Shown here: positions 8,960 through 17,654 of the stretch, one piece after another
How positions within the stretch are numbered: position 1 is the first letter of the stretch
How the letters are laid out: each line of letters opens with the position of its first letter
DNA from: BS150m-G50 sp964517435
GTDB lineage: Bacteria > CAIWAD01 > BS150m-G50
Direction: 5' to 3'
DNA: 64,000 bases
Assembly: GCA_964517435.1 (NCBI GenBank)
Contig: CAZFEC010000013.1
Coordinates: 1 to 64,000, forward strand
The notes under the pieces: model-generated
What the model was told of the DNA's origin: nothing
What the model saw: the letters and a program-made list of their open reading frames with translations, nothing else
The model's database searches: none
Made by a program: the position numbers and the translations under genes

Positions 8960-10873
8960 ATGAAATCCTTCCTGACTCCCGGATCGAGGCAAAGATTTCA
9001 GTTACTGATGCTTTGCGGTTCAGCGGTGGTTCTGCTGCTCCAGGGGTGCTCCCTCTGGTCCGGCACCATCAATTCCATGATGCCGAAGGACAGCCGCCCC
9101 GGCAGCATCGAGTACGCGGTCGAGACCGTGACCGAAACGGAATACGACCAGATCGCCCGCCAACTGGCCAAGACTTATCCCCAGCATGAGTTGGCGCATG
9201 TCGAACGGCTGCGTGAGGCTGGAATCTACAGCTACGAGGGTCCCCAGACCTGCCTGACCTGCCATCGTGAGATCAGCGTGACCGACGCTGCCACCGGCGT
9301 CGAGCGGGATGTCGACCTGCTGGAGAACCTCACCAGCTCGGTTCACTACAATTTCTTCGCCAAGGCGCACCCCAATGTCTGGGGCTTCAACGGCGAGCTG
9401 GCCGATGACTTTCCGATGGGTAAAATCGATCGGCCCTGTCCCAAGCCCGGCTCCTTCGCCATGACCGCCTGGGCGGAGATCGTGGTCACCACGCACGGAG
9501 ACACCATGTCGGAAGGATGCGGGCAGTGCCATATCGCGGGGCAGTACCAGGCGCCGCTCGGCGAGATCATGCCGCTCTACGGCACTCTGGAGAAAGAGCG
9601 GGAGACGCTCGACTGTCTCATCTGCCACAGCGTGGCTTACGACATGAACCGCAAGCAGGTGGTGGTTGACGACAACGGCTACCGGCGCTGGGACCAGGAT
9701 CGCTCGCTGCGGGCCGCCCTGGCTGTCACCCGTCCCACCGCCCAGACCTGCCTGCGTTGCCACCAGCATAATTTCGGCGGCGACATCTATGTCGACGAAG
9801 CCGATCCCTCCTACATGCAGAGCCTCATCAACACCGGCTACGACCGCCCGCGGGTGCTGCACCCCGGTTCCAAACGGGGAACGCCCTATTCGCCGAGCTG
9901 GGATGTTCATGCCGCCGCCGGCCTGGCCTGCATCGACTGCCACACCACCCAGGGACACCACATCGCCAAGGGTCTGCATACCACCACCATGATGGCGAAC
10001 GATCTGCCCTCGACGGTGGTCAGCTGCGCCCAGTGCCACACCGAGGAACCGCACGCCAACAACGAGGATCTCGCCGATTTCCTGAACATGCATACGGAAC
10101 GGGTTGCCTGCGTCACCTGCCACATCCCCAGCCTGCACCCCGACAACGTCACCATGCGCGACTTCGGGAATCCGGTCTTCGAGGAGCATGAAGGGATCTG
10201 GATCTACCATGATGTGCTGAAGGAAACGCAGCCGGGCTACGGCATCCTCTACACCTGGTGGAACGGTGACGCCACTTTCCTGGGCAATGCGATCGGGGAC
10301 AATCCCAACGGCGCGGACCTGTACCGTTTCTACGAACCCCGCTATGTCTGGCCGGAATATGAGGATTACGACTACGCCGGCTGGTACGAGGAGGTGATGC
10401 GCCCCATCGCGAAGCTGAAGCCATCCAAACTGTACGCCATGAAGCGCTTCAACGGCCGCCAGCACATCGACCTGCAGAACATCGGCCCCTTCGGCGGCAT
10501 GTTCGTCCCGTATCATCTACCCACTTACTATCTCAGCGGCGATCCGGAAAAGGCCGCCTCGCGGGAGATGGAGAAACCGATGATGAAGATGATGTACGGG
10601 TTCATGTTCGATGTCTACCTGATGAACAAATTCATGTCCTTCATGGATGTCGACGGATGGAATACGAAACCCTACGATGATGTGAAAGCGATGAACAAGG
10701 TCGAGCCGCGCTGGCTGCCCAGTGACGCCCAGATGGAGATCAGCCATGCGATCCGTCTGGAAGGAGCCCTGTCCTGCGCTGATTGCCACGGCGAGCGGGG
10801 GGTGATTGACTGGAAGCGGCTCGGCTATACGCCTGACGAGATTGCCGTGCTGATGGAGAATCCGCTGGAATAG
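8960..10873 (+). CDS. Octahaem c-type cytochrome lipoprotein, tetrathionate-reductase (OTR) family-like
   Basis: 637 residues. The N-terminus has a hydrophobic stretch ending in the lipobox LLQGC (Cys 30), so a lipoprotein is likely. Eight CXXCH haem sites occur near residues 98, 187, 218, 264, 324, 356, 384 and 605. The phrase RVACVTCHIPS, the long haem-free stretch between sites 7 and 8, and the ending ALSCADCHGERG ... DWKRLGY all recall the octaheme OTR family known from Shewanella. OTR-family members reduce tetrathionate or nitrogen oxyanions in vitro; the substrate here cannot be told. This protein is longer than the roughly 450-residue typical members and is lipid-anchored. It stands alone between two terminators, so it seems to be its own transcription unit. 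Confidence 0.85.
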   Translation: MKSFLTPGSRQRFQLLMLCGSAVVLLLQGCSLWSGTINSMMPKDSRPGSIEYAVETVTETEYDQIARQLAKTYPQHELAHVERLREAGIYSYEGPQTCLTCHREISVTDAATGVERDVDLLENLTSSVHYNFFAKAHPNVWGFNGELADDFPMGKIDRPCPKPGSFAMTAWAEIVVTTHGDTMSEGCGQCHIAGQYQAPLGEIMPLYGTLEKERETLDCLICHSVAYDMNRKQVVVDDNGYRRWDQDRSLRAALAVTRPTAQTCLRCHQHNFGGDIYVDEADPSYMQSLINTGYDRPRVLHPGSKRGTPYSPSWDVHAAAGLACIDCHTTQGHHIAKGLHTTTMMANDLPSTVVSCAQCHTEEPHANNEDLADFLNMHTERVACVTCHIPSLHPDNVTMRDFGNPVFEEHEGIWIYHDVLKETQPGYGILYTWWNGDATFLGNAIGDNPNGADLYRFYEPRYVWPEYEDYDYAGWYEEVMRPIAKLKPSKLYAMKRFNGRQHIDLQNIGPFGGMFVPYHLPTYYLSGDPEKAASREMEKPMMKMMYGFMFDVYLMNKFMSFMDVDGWNTKPYDDVKAMNKVEPRWLPSDAQMEISHAIRLEGALSCADCHGERGVIDWKRLGYTPDEIAVLMENPLE

Positions 10874-10898
10874 AAACGCTTCCGGTAGAACGAATTGC

Positions 10899-10926
10899 AA
10901 GAGGGGCTGCTGAGGCCCCTCTTTTT
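10899..10926 (+). terminator. Rho-independent terminator
   Basis: AAGAGGGGC pairs with GCCCCTCTT around a 7-nt loop and is followed by T residues. It lies just after the octahaem cytochrome gene and just before the convergent M23-like gene. Confidence 0.85.
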
Positions 10927-10932
10927 GTCCCT

Positions 10933-13089
10933 TTATGGAAGCACCGCCGTCACCTGGAAGAACTCGATTAAAGCGCCGGATTGCGGCGCCGACCAGCTGG
11001 ATCCGGAAAAGCTCCCCGATGTATTCAGCGTGAAACCCTGGTAGGGATCGGGGGAGCTGTACACCCGGTAGCCGACCGCGCCCGGCACGTCATTCCAGAC
11101 CAGGAAAACCCAACCTCCGGCGAGTGCGATCTGGTGAATTACCGGCACCCAGTCGTTGCCGGGATTGTTGAAGACGACATCCATGCTGTCGAGAGTGAGA
11201 TTGCCGTAGTCGTCCGACGCTTCCACGAAGATGCGATACGGGCCGTTCACGAAGGCGCTGGTCGCCAGCGCCAGTTCCTTCTCCTCCAGCAGCGCGAGGG
11301 TGTCGCCGTCGCTGTTGGTCAGGATCTGGTAATAGTTGCGGGTGGTGTCCATCCAGGAGGAGGGCGCCAGCAGGCTGTCCCGGTGATAGAACAGGGTCGC
11401 CCACGGTTCGTAGTAATCGGAGGAGTAGAAGGGGTAGGGATGATTCAGCACCTGCGCCAGCGTCCGGGGCAGTATCAGCTGGTGGTCCGCCAGCCGTTCC
11501 AGCCAGTAGTGGAGCGAATTAGCTGGCTGCTCCCAGGGCGAAGCGCCCGCCAGGTCCCGCACCTTGACGATGATATCCACGTCGCCGTTCAGGCTCTGTG
11601 GATCCAGATAGTCTACGGCCTGGTTGCGGCAGAATGCGTAACGCTCGCCGGGAAAGACATCGTCGAACACCGGCGGGCTGTCGTCCCAGAGCGGGTCCAG
11701 GCGGGGCAGGGGATTGTCGACAATGCCCCATTCGTTGTCGCTGTACTGCCAGACCAGCCCGGAATCCTCGATCTCGACGAAATGAATATGTCCCCAATCC
11801 TCGTGCCAGTGGATGATGCCGCCGAGGAAGTCGTGGATCTGTACGGTGTCGCCCGCCTCGAAGAGGATGCTCTCCTCGATCAGGTGCGCATAGAGCCAGC
11901 CGCGTGACCAGCCGGATTCCTGCACCGGGCTGATCGCGATGCGCCAGTAGACCGATCCGCCCAGCGTCAGTACGCACTTGACGATGCCGGCTTCAACCGC
12001 GAAGACCGGTTCCCCCACCGGCGTGATCAGGTCCAGTCCCTGGTGGAGATAGGACCAGTCGCCGCCCCAGCCTCCCATGTGTTGTTCGTAGTGGTTCCAG
12101 ACCGTCCGCATGCTGTCGAAGGGGAAGAAAGGCCAGGGGATAGTGTCCCGGGTGCGCTGTGAGCGTCGGGCGGCCCGGGAAGCGTCGGCATGCGGCAGAG
12201 CGTGGCTGGCGCCCGCCGTTTCGGAGAGCAGCCGGCCTTCCCGCGAGTAGAGCTGGCGGAAGCCGCTCGACCGGTCCTGCTCGCGCTGCTGAACTCCGGC
12301 GATCCACCCCTGCTCGTCCCAGGCGAGATCGCGGAAGGTGCGGTTCCCCTGCAGGGTCGCGGTTCCCAGAAGTGTCCCCGCCGGCAGGGAATAGACCTCC
12401 AGCCGCTGGCGTCCGATCAGGGCGACGGCGTCAGCCAGGTCGGAGACGGCCGCCCGCCGCGGCAGGGCCGCTTCGGTAGCGACATCGCAGATCGGCTCCC
12501 GTCCCCGGTAAACCCGCAAACGGTTTGGTGATACAACCGCCAACCGCTCGCCGTTTTCCGAGAAGCCGCAGTGCAATCCGCCCGGCAGGCTCCAGCCGGT
12601 CCCCGCCGCGAGGTTGAAAACCACCAGCCCCCGGGCGCCTCCCAGGGCGAAGTGCTCGCCTCCCGGCGAGCCGCGGAAGAGATCGGGAGGGGCGGACGCG
12701 GTCCAGGTCGACAGCTGTTCGCCGGCGGGATTGTAAAAACAGGCGCGCAGTTTTCCCCCCGGACCGTGCAACTGCTGGAGGAAGACGAAGTAGCCCGCGT
12801 TCGTGATGTAGAGATCGGAACCGGGTGCCTGCGTCAGCCTGAAGAGTTCCTCGCCCGCCCGCCAGGCGCGAAATTCGAGCAGCTCCCTCCGGTCGTGATC
12901 GACCCGGCCCAGGCGCCAGGTGGCGTAGTAAACACCGTCCGGCGAGCCGGTCTGGGCCGGATTCAGCGTCGGCGACGGCGTGAACCTGCCGGTGTGTGAT
13001 ACAAACTGCGAACCGCCGGCCGGAGGGGCCTGCAGGAGCAGCCCGGTCAGCAGCAAAGCCAAGGTGATTCGGCACTCGCGAAAGTGCAT
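10933..13089 (-). CDS. Secreted M23 (LytM)-like peptidase-fold protein
   Basis: 718 residues from the ATG at 13089, which has GAGGG eight bases upstream. An earlier in-frame ATG at 13137 lacks a ribosome site. The signal peptide is followed by a region of about 270 residues resembling beta-propeller strands. Near residue 349 there is HQGLDLITPVGEPVF and near 432 GHIHF. These match the HxGxD and HxH zinc motifs of M23/LytM peptidases, so peptidoglycan or cell-wall peptide cleavage is plausible. The C-terminus has a fibronectin-like tail (GYRVYSSPDPY ... FFQVTAVLP). It is the last gene of a minus-strand group with the HEAT-repeat gene and arfB. Two inverted GTGATACA octamers lie just upstream of its start. 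Confidence 0.75.
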   Translation of the reverse strand: MHFRECRITLALLLTGLLLQAPPAGGSQFVSHTGRFTPSPTLNPAQTGSPDGVYYATWRLGRVDHDRRELLEFRAWRAGEELFRLTQAPGSDLYITNAGYFVFLQQLHGPGGKLRACFYNPAGEQLSTWTASAPPDLFRGSPGGEHFALGGARGLVVFNLAAGTGWSLPGGLHCGFSENGERLAVVSPNRLRVYRGREPICDVATEAALPRRAAVSDLADAVALIGRQRLEVYSLPAGTLLGTATLQGNRTFRDLAWDEQGWIAGVQQREQDRSSGFRQLYSREGRLLSETAGASHALPHADASRAARRSQRTRDTIPWPFFPFDSMRTVWNHYEQHMGGWGGDWSYLHQGLDLITPVGEPVFAVEAGIVKCVLTLGGSVYWRIAISPVQESGWSRGWLYAHLIEESILFEAGDTVQIHDFLGGIIHWHEDWGHIHFVEIEDSGLVWQYSDNEWGIVDNPLPRLDPLWDDSPPVFDDVFPGERYAFCRNQAVDYLDPQSLNGDVDIIVKVRDLAGASPWEQPANSLHYWLERLADHQLILPRTLAQVLNHPYPFYSSDYYEPWATLFYHRDSLLAPSSWMDTTRNYYQILTNSDGDTLALLEEKELALATSAFVNGPYRIFVEASDDYGNLTLDSMDVVFNNPGNDWVPVIHQIALAGGWVFLVWNDVPGAVGYRVYSSPDPYQGFTLNTSGSFSGSSWSAPQSGALIEFFQVTAVLP

Positions 13090-13108
13090 TTCGATTCCCT
13101 CAGGTTGG

Positions 13109-13136
13109 TGTATCACAATCGCCACAACGTGATACA
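13109..13136. promoter_or_regulatory. Inverted pair of the octamer GTGATACA
   Basis: TGTATCAC at 13109-13116 and GTGATACA at 13129-13136 form a perfect 8-bp inverted repeat with a 12-bp spacer. It lies 20-47 bases upstream of the M23-like gene start, in the gap between it and the HEAT gene. An operator or an RNA-level site is possible. Confidence 0.5.
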
Positions 13137-13155
13137 TTTCAGTTCGGCGTGGCGG

Positions 13156-14133
13156 CTAACGTTCCAGGAGGAATTCCCGCCGGACCAGGTCGGACAAGCC
13201 GTCCCCACGGGCGGCGGCGATTTTCTGCACTTCTGACAGCAGCTCCTCGTCGTGACGGTAGAGCGCCAGGGCGGCGACCGCTTCTACCGCGGTCGGCAGC
13301 GCTTCCTCACGCGCGAGCTGCAGCAGAAACTCCAGCGCCGGCTCGGTGTGCAGCATGGCGATGGCAAGCAGTACCGTCCGGCGCAGGTCGCGGTCCGGTA
13401 TCTCCTCCCATACCCGACGCAGCGGCGGCAGTGCCGTTTCCAACCGCGACTCGCCCAGCGCCAGCGCCGCCGCTTCACCCCGTGCCGGATCGGCGTCGGT
13501 GAGAAAACGTGATACAAAATCTACACCGTTCTCCGGCGCCAGTCGCAGCAGCGACAGGAAACACTCGCCCAGGACTTTGAGATCGGCTTCGCCGCTCAGG
13601 ATCTTCAGGCGCAGCAGCGGCTCCGCCCGCCAGGCGTCCAGCTGTGCCAGGGCGCGGGCGGCGCCCAAACGCGCCTCCGTTTCCGCGTCCGCCAGCAGCA
13701 CCGCGAGTTCGTTGGCCGCCTCCGGCACCTGCAGCTGCGCCAGCCCGGCGGCGCAGATGCCGCGCAGTTCGGCCGCCGTGTCGACGCTGCCGCCCCAGAC
13801 AGGTTCCGGCTGACGGAGGCGGATGCCGGCGAGAAACAGCGCCTCGCAGTCGCAATCGAGCCGGACGAGTGCACGGGCCAGCGCCGTCTTGGCGCGGCAA
13901 CCTTTGTCGTGCTTCGCCGAGCCGGCCAGGATACGGTCCCAGCCGGCCACCAGCGCCTCTTCCAGCTCCATAAGACCGGAATCGGCGCAGATGGCGGCGG
14001 CGCGGGCGGTCACCAGGGCGGCCCCCTCCCGCAGCGCGCGCTCCAACTCCGGCTGCGCGGCGGAAGCGTTCCCCTCCGCGGCGATGACCTCAAGGCGCTC
14101 CAGTTCGGCTTCGAGACGGCGTGATCCCGCCAT
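13156..14133 (-). CDS. HEAT-repeat-like protein
   Basis: 325 residues, ATG at 14133 with GGGAG six bases upstream. The sequence is almost wholly helical, rich in Ala, Leu, Glu and Arg, with repeated units of about 30 residues such as ARLGAARALAQLDAWRAEPLL and RGEAAALALGESRLETALP. This is the look of HEAT or PBS-lyase-type repeats, a scaffold for protein contacts. There is no signal peptide, so it is probably cytoplasmic. It sits between arfB (59-bp gap) and the secreted M23-like gene (66-bp gap) on the same strand. Partner and exact role are unknown. Confidence 0.7.
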   Translation of the reverse strand: MAGSRRLEAELERLEVIAAEGNASAAQPELERALREGAALVTARAAAICADSGLMELEEALVAGWDRILAGSAKHDKGCRAKTALARALVRLDCDCEALFLAGIRLRQPEPVWGGSVDTAAELRGICAAGLAQLQVPEAANELAVLLADAETEARLGAARALAQLDAWRAEPLLRLKILSGEADLKVLGECFLSLLRLAPENGVDFVSRFLTDADPARGEAAALALGESRLETALPPLRRVWEEIPDRDLRRTVLLAIAMLHTEPALEFLLQLAREEALPTAVEAVAALALYRHDEELLSEVQKIAAARGDGLSDLVRREFLLER

Positions 14134-14192
14134 TCAGACTCCCGGGCAAGACTGTGATACGTACGGATAGAGATCGAAAGCGGTTGTCCCGG

Positions 14193-14627
14193 TCATTCCT
14201 CCTCCGGTGAAACGTCCCGGCGCCGGCGCTTGGTTTCGCCGCGCAGCTTCTTCTCCTGCAGGCGCCGCTGCTTCGCCGCCGTTGAGGGTCGGGTGGGGAT
14301 GCGACGCACCGGTTCCCGCGCGGCGCTTTGCAGCAGTTTAACCAGGCGCTGCAGGGCGTCCTGCCGGTTGCGCTCCTGGGTGCGGTAGCGTCGCGCATCA
14401 ATCTGGAGGAACCCCTCCCGGTTGATACGCGTACGGGCGATACGCAGCAGCCGCTCTCTGACTGCGTCCGGCAGGGAAGGGCTGCCGGCGGCGTCGAAGC
14501 GCAGCTGGACGGCGGTCGCGACCTTGTTGACATTCTGCCCGCCCGGGCCGGAAGCGCGTACAAAGGAGAAGGAGATCTCCCGCAGCGGAATCACCAGATC
14601 CGGGGTTATTATCAGGGTTTCGCTCAT
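14193..14627 (-). CDS. arfB: Peptidyl-tRNA hydrolase ArfB (YaeJ family)
   Basis: 144 residues from the ATG at 14627. It releases nascent chains from ribosomes stalled without a stop codon. The catalytic loop GPGGQNVNK carries the GGQ motif of class I release factors. The C-terminal tail is very basic (KKLRGETKRRRRD), as needed to enter the empty mRNA channel. The start is ambiguous: another in-frame ATG at 14645 lies one 18-bp repeat unit upstream, and both ATGs belong to a four-copy tandem repeat. I prefer 14627 because the residues before the GGQ domain then match family length. It is the first gene of the group with HEAT and M23-like genes. Confidence 0.9.
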   Translation of the reverse strand: MSETLIITPDLVIPLREISFSFVRASGPGGQNVNKVATAVQLRFDAAGSPSLPDAVRERLLRIARTRINREGFLQIDARRYRTQERNRQDALQRLVKLLQSAAREPVRRIPTRPSTAAKQRRLQEKKLRGETKRRRRDVSPEEE

Positions 14628-14687
14628 AGCGGCATTTTCACTCATTGCGCCGTTCTCGCTTATAGCGCCGTTCTCGCTTATAGCGCC
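14616..14687 (-). repeat. Four-copy 18-bp tandem repeat spanning the arfB start
   Basis: On the minus strand the unit is GGCGCTATAAGCGAGAAC, present twice exactly (14652-14669 and 14670-14687) and twice with changes (14634-14651 and 14616-14633). In the arfB frame it reads NGAISE, NGAISE, NGAMSE, NAAMSE. The two diverged copies hold the candidate ATG codons, while the exact copies have ATA in the same place. Confidence 0.92.
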
Positions 14688-15003
14688 GTATCACAACCAG
14701 ATATGAAAGCTGACTCAACCAAGATAAGTATCAGCGGCCGCTTTTCAAAAACGCTCCTGGAACGTCATAAGGATGTAGTAAAACACGCAAGTGCTTCGCC
14801 ATGTGGATTTGACTCACCGTCCGGAGCCTTTGGAAAAGTGCGGAAGCGGTCGATTTCCATGATTTCCACCCTCCGGACTGTCGATACGAGTGATAGCACC
14901 AGCGACCATAAATGCACTCCAAGCCAAAAGGAAAGTTGCATTTCTCAACGCTGGATGCTATTTTCCACTAAGTTCGGTGAGGTACATCGAGCCCGGAGAA
15001 AAA
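14688..15003. other. Intergenic region between divergent arfB and a secreted protein gene
   Basis: It contains one GTATCAC (14688-14694) next to the arfB repeat and no convincing gene. Promoters for both flanking genes must lie here, but I see no clear consensus. Confidence 0.4.
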
Positions 15004-16095
15004 ATGCTTAGCGCTGTTCCGCACTCAATTCGCATCAGATTGAGTAAAGCCGGTATTGTACAGGCGTCACCGGCGCTTGTATTGTGCGCTCTACTGCTCT
15101 CCCCGCTGCCCGCCCTCACGCAACCCCAGGTCGCAACCGAATTAAATCTGGGTGGCCCGGTTCTTTCCTGGCGGCCCGACCCGCTCGCGCAGGGTTACAG
15201 CATTCAGCATGCCGGTGCTCCTGAACAGGAATGGTCACCGCTGGCGGTGATGACCGGCAACAGCTTCTTCCCGGAACTCGGCAGCGGTTTCTTCCGCGTC
15301 ACGCCGCTCTACAGCCGCTTTCTCAGCATCACTGACACGCTCCACTTCCAGGTCAAAGCGACCTGCGAAGGCTGGACCGATCCGGCCGGACAGGGCGTGG
15401 TCGATGTCAGCGACTACAGTATCGATCTGATCGACGCCGGCTATGCCGACACCCTCTGCTTCTACCCCGACCAGGACGGTCTGACCCTGATCCCGATTCG
15501 TTCACCGGGTAAGACGGTTATCGACGCTCTCCACCGCGCCGCGGGACGCTTCCGTTTCCGTCTGAACAGCAACCCGACCGATATCGCGGCGCTCTTCAGC
15601 GTACCGAAAGATCTGCGCCTGGAGGTGAAGCCGTCACTCTGGTTCGTCTTCCAGGTTGCCAACGGTGATTGGGAAAAGATCGTCGCCGCCGACCAGCTTC
15701 TCCCGGAACAGGCGGAAATGCGTATCGGTGGTTTCCTCCGGGTGCCCGGTTCCTGGTACAACAGTGAGAATCCGGCCGCTGGGGATACTCCCGGACTGGT
15801 GCAGGATGAATCCACCGCGGCTACTCATCAGGTTGATACGCGGGAATGGCTGGCAGAGGTTCCCCTCCCGGAACCGGCGCTGCCGGTTGAACCGCCCGCT
15901 AATGCCACCTGGCTGACCAGGGCCTACGACGGTGTGGTGCAGGTTGCGCCACGGGTCGGATGGGCCGCCGGATTACTGACTCAGCTGCTCGCCAGCAGTG
16001 AAACTGTTGCGGTCTACGAATTTGAAACAGAACGCGTATATAATAAATGGCAGATTCAAAAGGACCGTATCCGCGGTCCGCCTCACTCCTCCTGA
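15004..16095 (+). CDS. Secreted hypothetical protein
   Basis: 363 residues from the ATG at 15004, preceded by CCCGGAG. The first 40 residues look like a signal peptide ending near ALTQP. The next part (GGPVLSWRPDPLAQGYSIQHAG) resembles a fibronectin-like fold. I do not recognise the middle region, residues about 110-250. The C-terminal third is Pro/Glu/Ala-rich and ends in Arg/Pro residues. It has no sorting tail. A terminator about 105 bases after the stop suggests a single-gene unit. Function unknown. Confidence 0.6.
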   Translation: MLSAVPHSIRIRLSKAGIVQASPALVLCALLLSPLPALTQPQVATELNLGGPVLSWRPDPLAQGYSIQHAGAPEQEWSPLAVMTGNSFFPELGSGFFRVTPLYSRFLSITDTLHFQVKATCEGWTDPAGQGVVDVSDYSIDLIDAGYADTLCFYPDQDGLTLIPIRSPGKTVIDALHRAAGRFRFRLNSNPTDIAALFSVPKDLRLEVKPSLWFVFQVANGDWEKIVAADQLLPEQAEMRIGGFLRVPGSWYNSENPAAGDTPGLVQDESTAATHQVDTREWLAEVPLPEPALPVEPPANATWLTRAYDGVVQVAPRVGWAAGLLTQLLASSETVAVYEFETERVYNKWQIQKDRIRGPPHSS

Positions 16096-16493
16096 GGTGT
16101 CAGGCAAGCCGGCTTCACAACACCGAGCTTGCCCGTATGACACAACAACGCCAAAATTCTACGGAGTCCAATTTGACTCCGCTATCAACACCGATTGAAT
16201 GGGCGTCTTGAAAATTCGAGACGCCCATTTTTTTATGCTCCGCTCCGGGGCTGCTCGGCTGCTTGGGGGTCGGACCTGCTTTAACTCTTGGAAATTCAGT
16301 ACATACCCCTGAAAAAGGGCGGAATTATGCCCTTAGAAGCTGGTTTTTCGTGGGAAAAACGAAGGAGTAGAGAAGCAGCGGGATAACGTGAGTCTGTACC
16401 GATTCGGCGTGAGGCCGGAACTATTCCTGAACCGTTACGATTTCGAGCACCACCTTTTCGCAGGTGGCGAATCGGAACCGCGATAACGCCTCC
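16096..16493. other. Intergenic region with hairpins and a terminator
   Basis: A GGCAAGC / GCTTGCC hairpin near 16103-16131, a GGAGTC / GACTCC hairpin near 16163-16180 and the terminator at 16200-16234 follow each other. The rest, up to the end of nifS, shows a small CACCT / AGGTG hairpin near 16450-16470 and no gene. Confidence 0.5.
16200..16234 (+). terminator. Rho-independent terminator
   Basis: TGGGCGTCT pairs with AGACGCCCA around a 10-nt loop and is followed by seven T. Confidence 0.9.
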
Positions 16494-17654
16494 TCAGTCT
16501 TCCACAAACGGTGAGATTTCCCGCAGGCGGTCGATGATCCGGGGCAGCACTTCCAGTACCTGGTCGATATCCTCATCCTGGTTATAGACGCTGAGACTGA
16601 AGCGAACCGATCCGTGCGCCGCCGTGAAGGGCACGCCCATCGCCCGCATCACATGCGAAGGTTCCAGCGCCCCGGAAGTGCAGGCTGAGCCGGAGGAGGC
16701 GCAGATACCGTAATCGTCCAGCCCCAGGAGAATCCCCTCCCCCTCGATGTACTTGAAGCTGACATTGAGGGTGTTGGGAGTGCGCTCGCCGGCACCGTTG
16801 ACCATGACATCCTTGCAGCTGGCCAGGATTCCCGCCTCAAGGCGGTCCCGCAGCTGGCGCACGCGGCCGTTTGTCTCCGTCAGATGCGCCAGCGCCAGTT
16901 CGGCGGCCTTGCCGAGACCGGCAATCCCGGCGACATTCTCCGTCCCGGCGCGCTTGCCCCCTTCCTGATGGCCCCCCTTGAGGTAGGGACGGAGACGGGT
17001 GCCCTTGCGGATGTAGAGCGCGCCGACCCCTTTGGGCGCGTGGAACTTGTGTCCCGAGATCGTCAGGAGATCCACCGGGACCCGGCCGACGTCGAGCGGC
17101 AGCTTCCCCGCCATCTGCACGGCGTCGGTGTGCAGGATGACCCCTTTCGACTTGACGATCTCGGCGATCTCTTCCATCGGGAAGACGATGCCGGTTTCGT
17201 TATTGGCCCACATGATCGAGACCAGCGCCGTGTCGGGCGTCAGCGCCTCCTGGAGCTGCTCCAGATCGAGCGCGCCGTCGGCGTCGACCCGCAGTTCAGT
17301 CAGCCGGTAGCCCTTGGTCGACAGATAGCGGCAGACCGTCCGCACGGCGGGGTGCTCGACCTGCGTGGTGATGATGTGCCGCAGTGCCGGGTCGATCGCA
17401 TCCAGTACGCCGAAGATCGCGGCGTTGTTCCCTTCCGTGCCCCCGCCGGTGAAGATGATCTCCTCCGGCTGGGCGCCGAGCAGCCGGGCCACCCGGTCGC
17501 GGTCCTGCTCCACCTGCTGCTGGATACCGCCGCCGAAACTGTAGATACTCGAGGGGTTGCCGTAACTTTCCAGCCAGAACGGCTGCATCGCCTCGACCAC
17601 TTCCGGCGCGACGGCGGTGGTGGCGTTGTTGTCGAGATAAATTACCGGCTTCAT
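16494..17654 (-). CDS. nifS: Cysteine desulfurase NifS
   Basis: 386 residues. It is a PLP enzyme that takes sulfur from cysteine to form a persulfide for iron-sulfur cluster assembly. The PLP lysine is in SGHKFHAPKG (K203), with the cofactor-binding HTDAVQ before it. The catalytic cysteine is in SSGSACTSG (C325) on the short loop typical of the NifS/IscS group. The ATG overlaps the stop of nifU by four bases, so the two are translationally coupled. The set nifU-nifS preceded by an Rrf2 regulator is a compact NIF-type cluster-assembly operon. No nitrogenase genes are seen, so it probably serves general cluster biogenesis. Confidence 0.97.
   Translation of the reverse strand: MKPVIYLDNNATTAVAPEVVEAMQPFWLESYGNPSSIYSFGGGIQQQVEQDRDRVARLLGAQPEEIIFTGGGTEGNNAAIFGVLDAIDPALRHIITTQVEHPAVRTVCRYLSTKGYRLTELRVDADGALDLEQLQEALTPDTALVSIMWANNETGIVFPMEEIAEIVKSKGVILHTDAVQMAGKLPLDVGRVPVDLLTISGHKFHAPKGVGALYIRKGTRLRPYLKGGHQEGGKRAGTENVAGIAGLGKAAELALAHLTETNGRVRQLRDRLEAGILASCKDVMVNGAGERTPNTLNVSFKYIEGEGILLGLDDYGICASSGSACTSGALEPSHVMRAMGVPFTAAHGSVRFSLSVYNQDEDIDQVLEVLPRIIDRLREISPFVED

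Noticed and set aside
14890..15003. Longer N-terminus for the secreted protein at 15004
   Set aside because: The extra 38 residues have no ribosome site and would place the signal peptide inside the protein.
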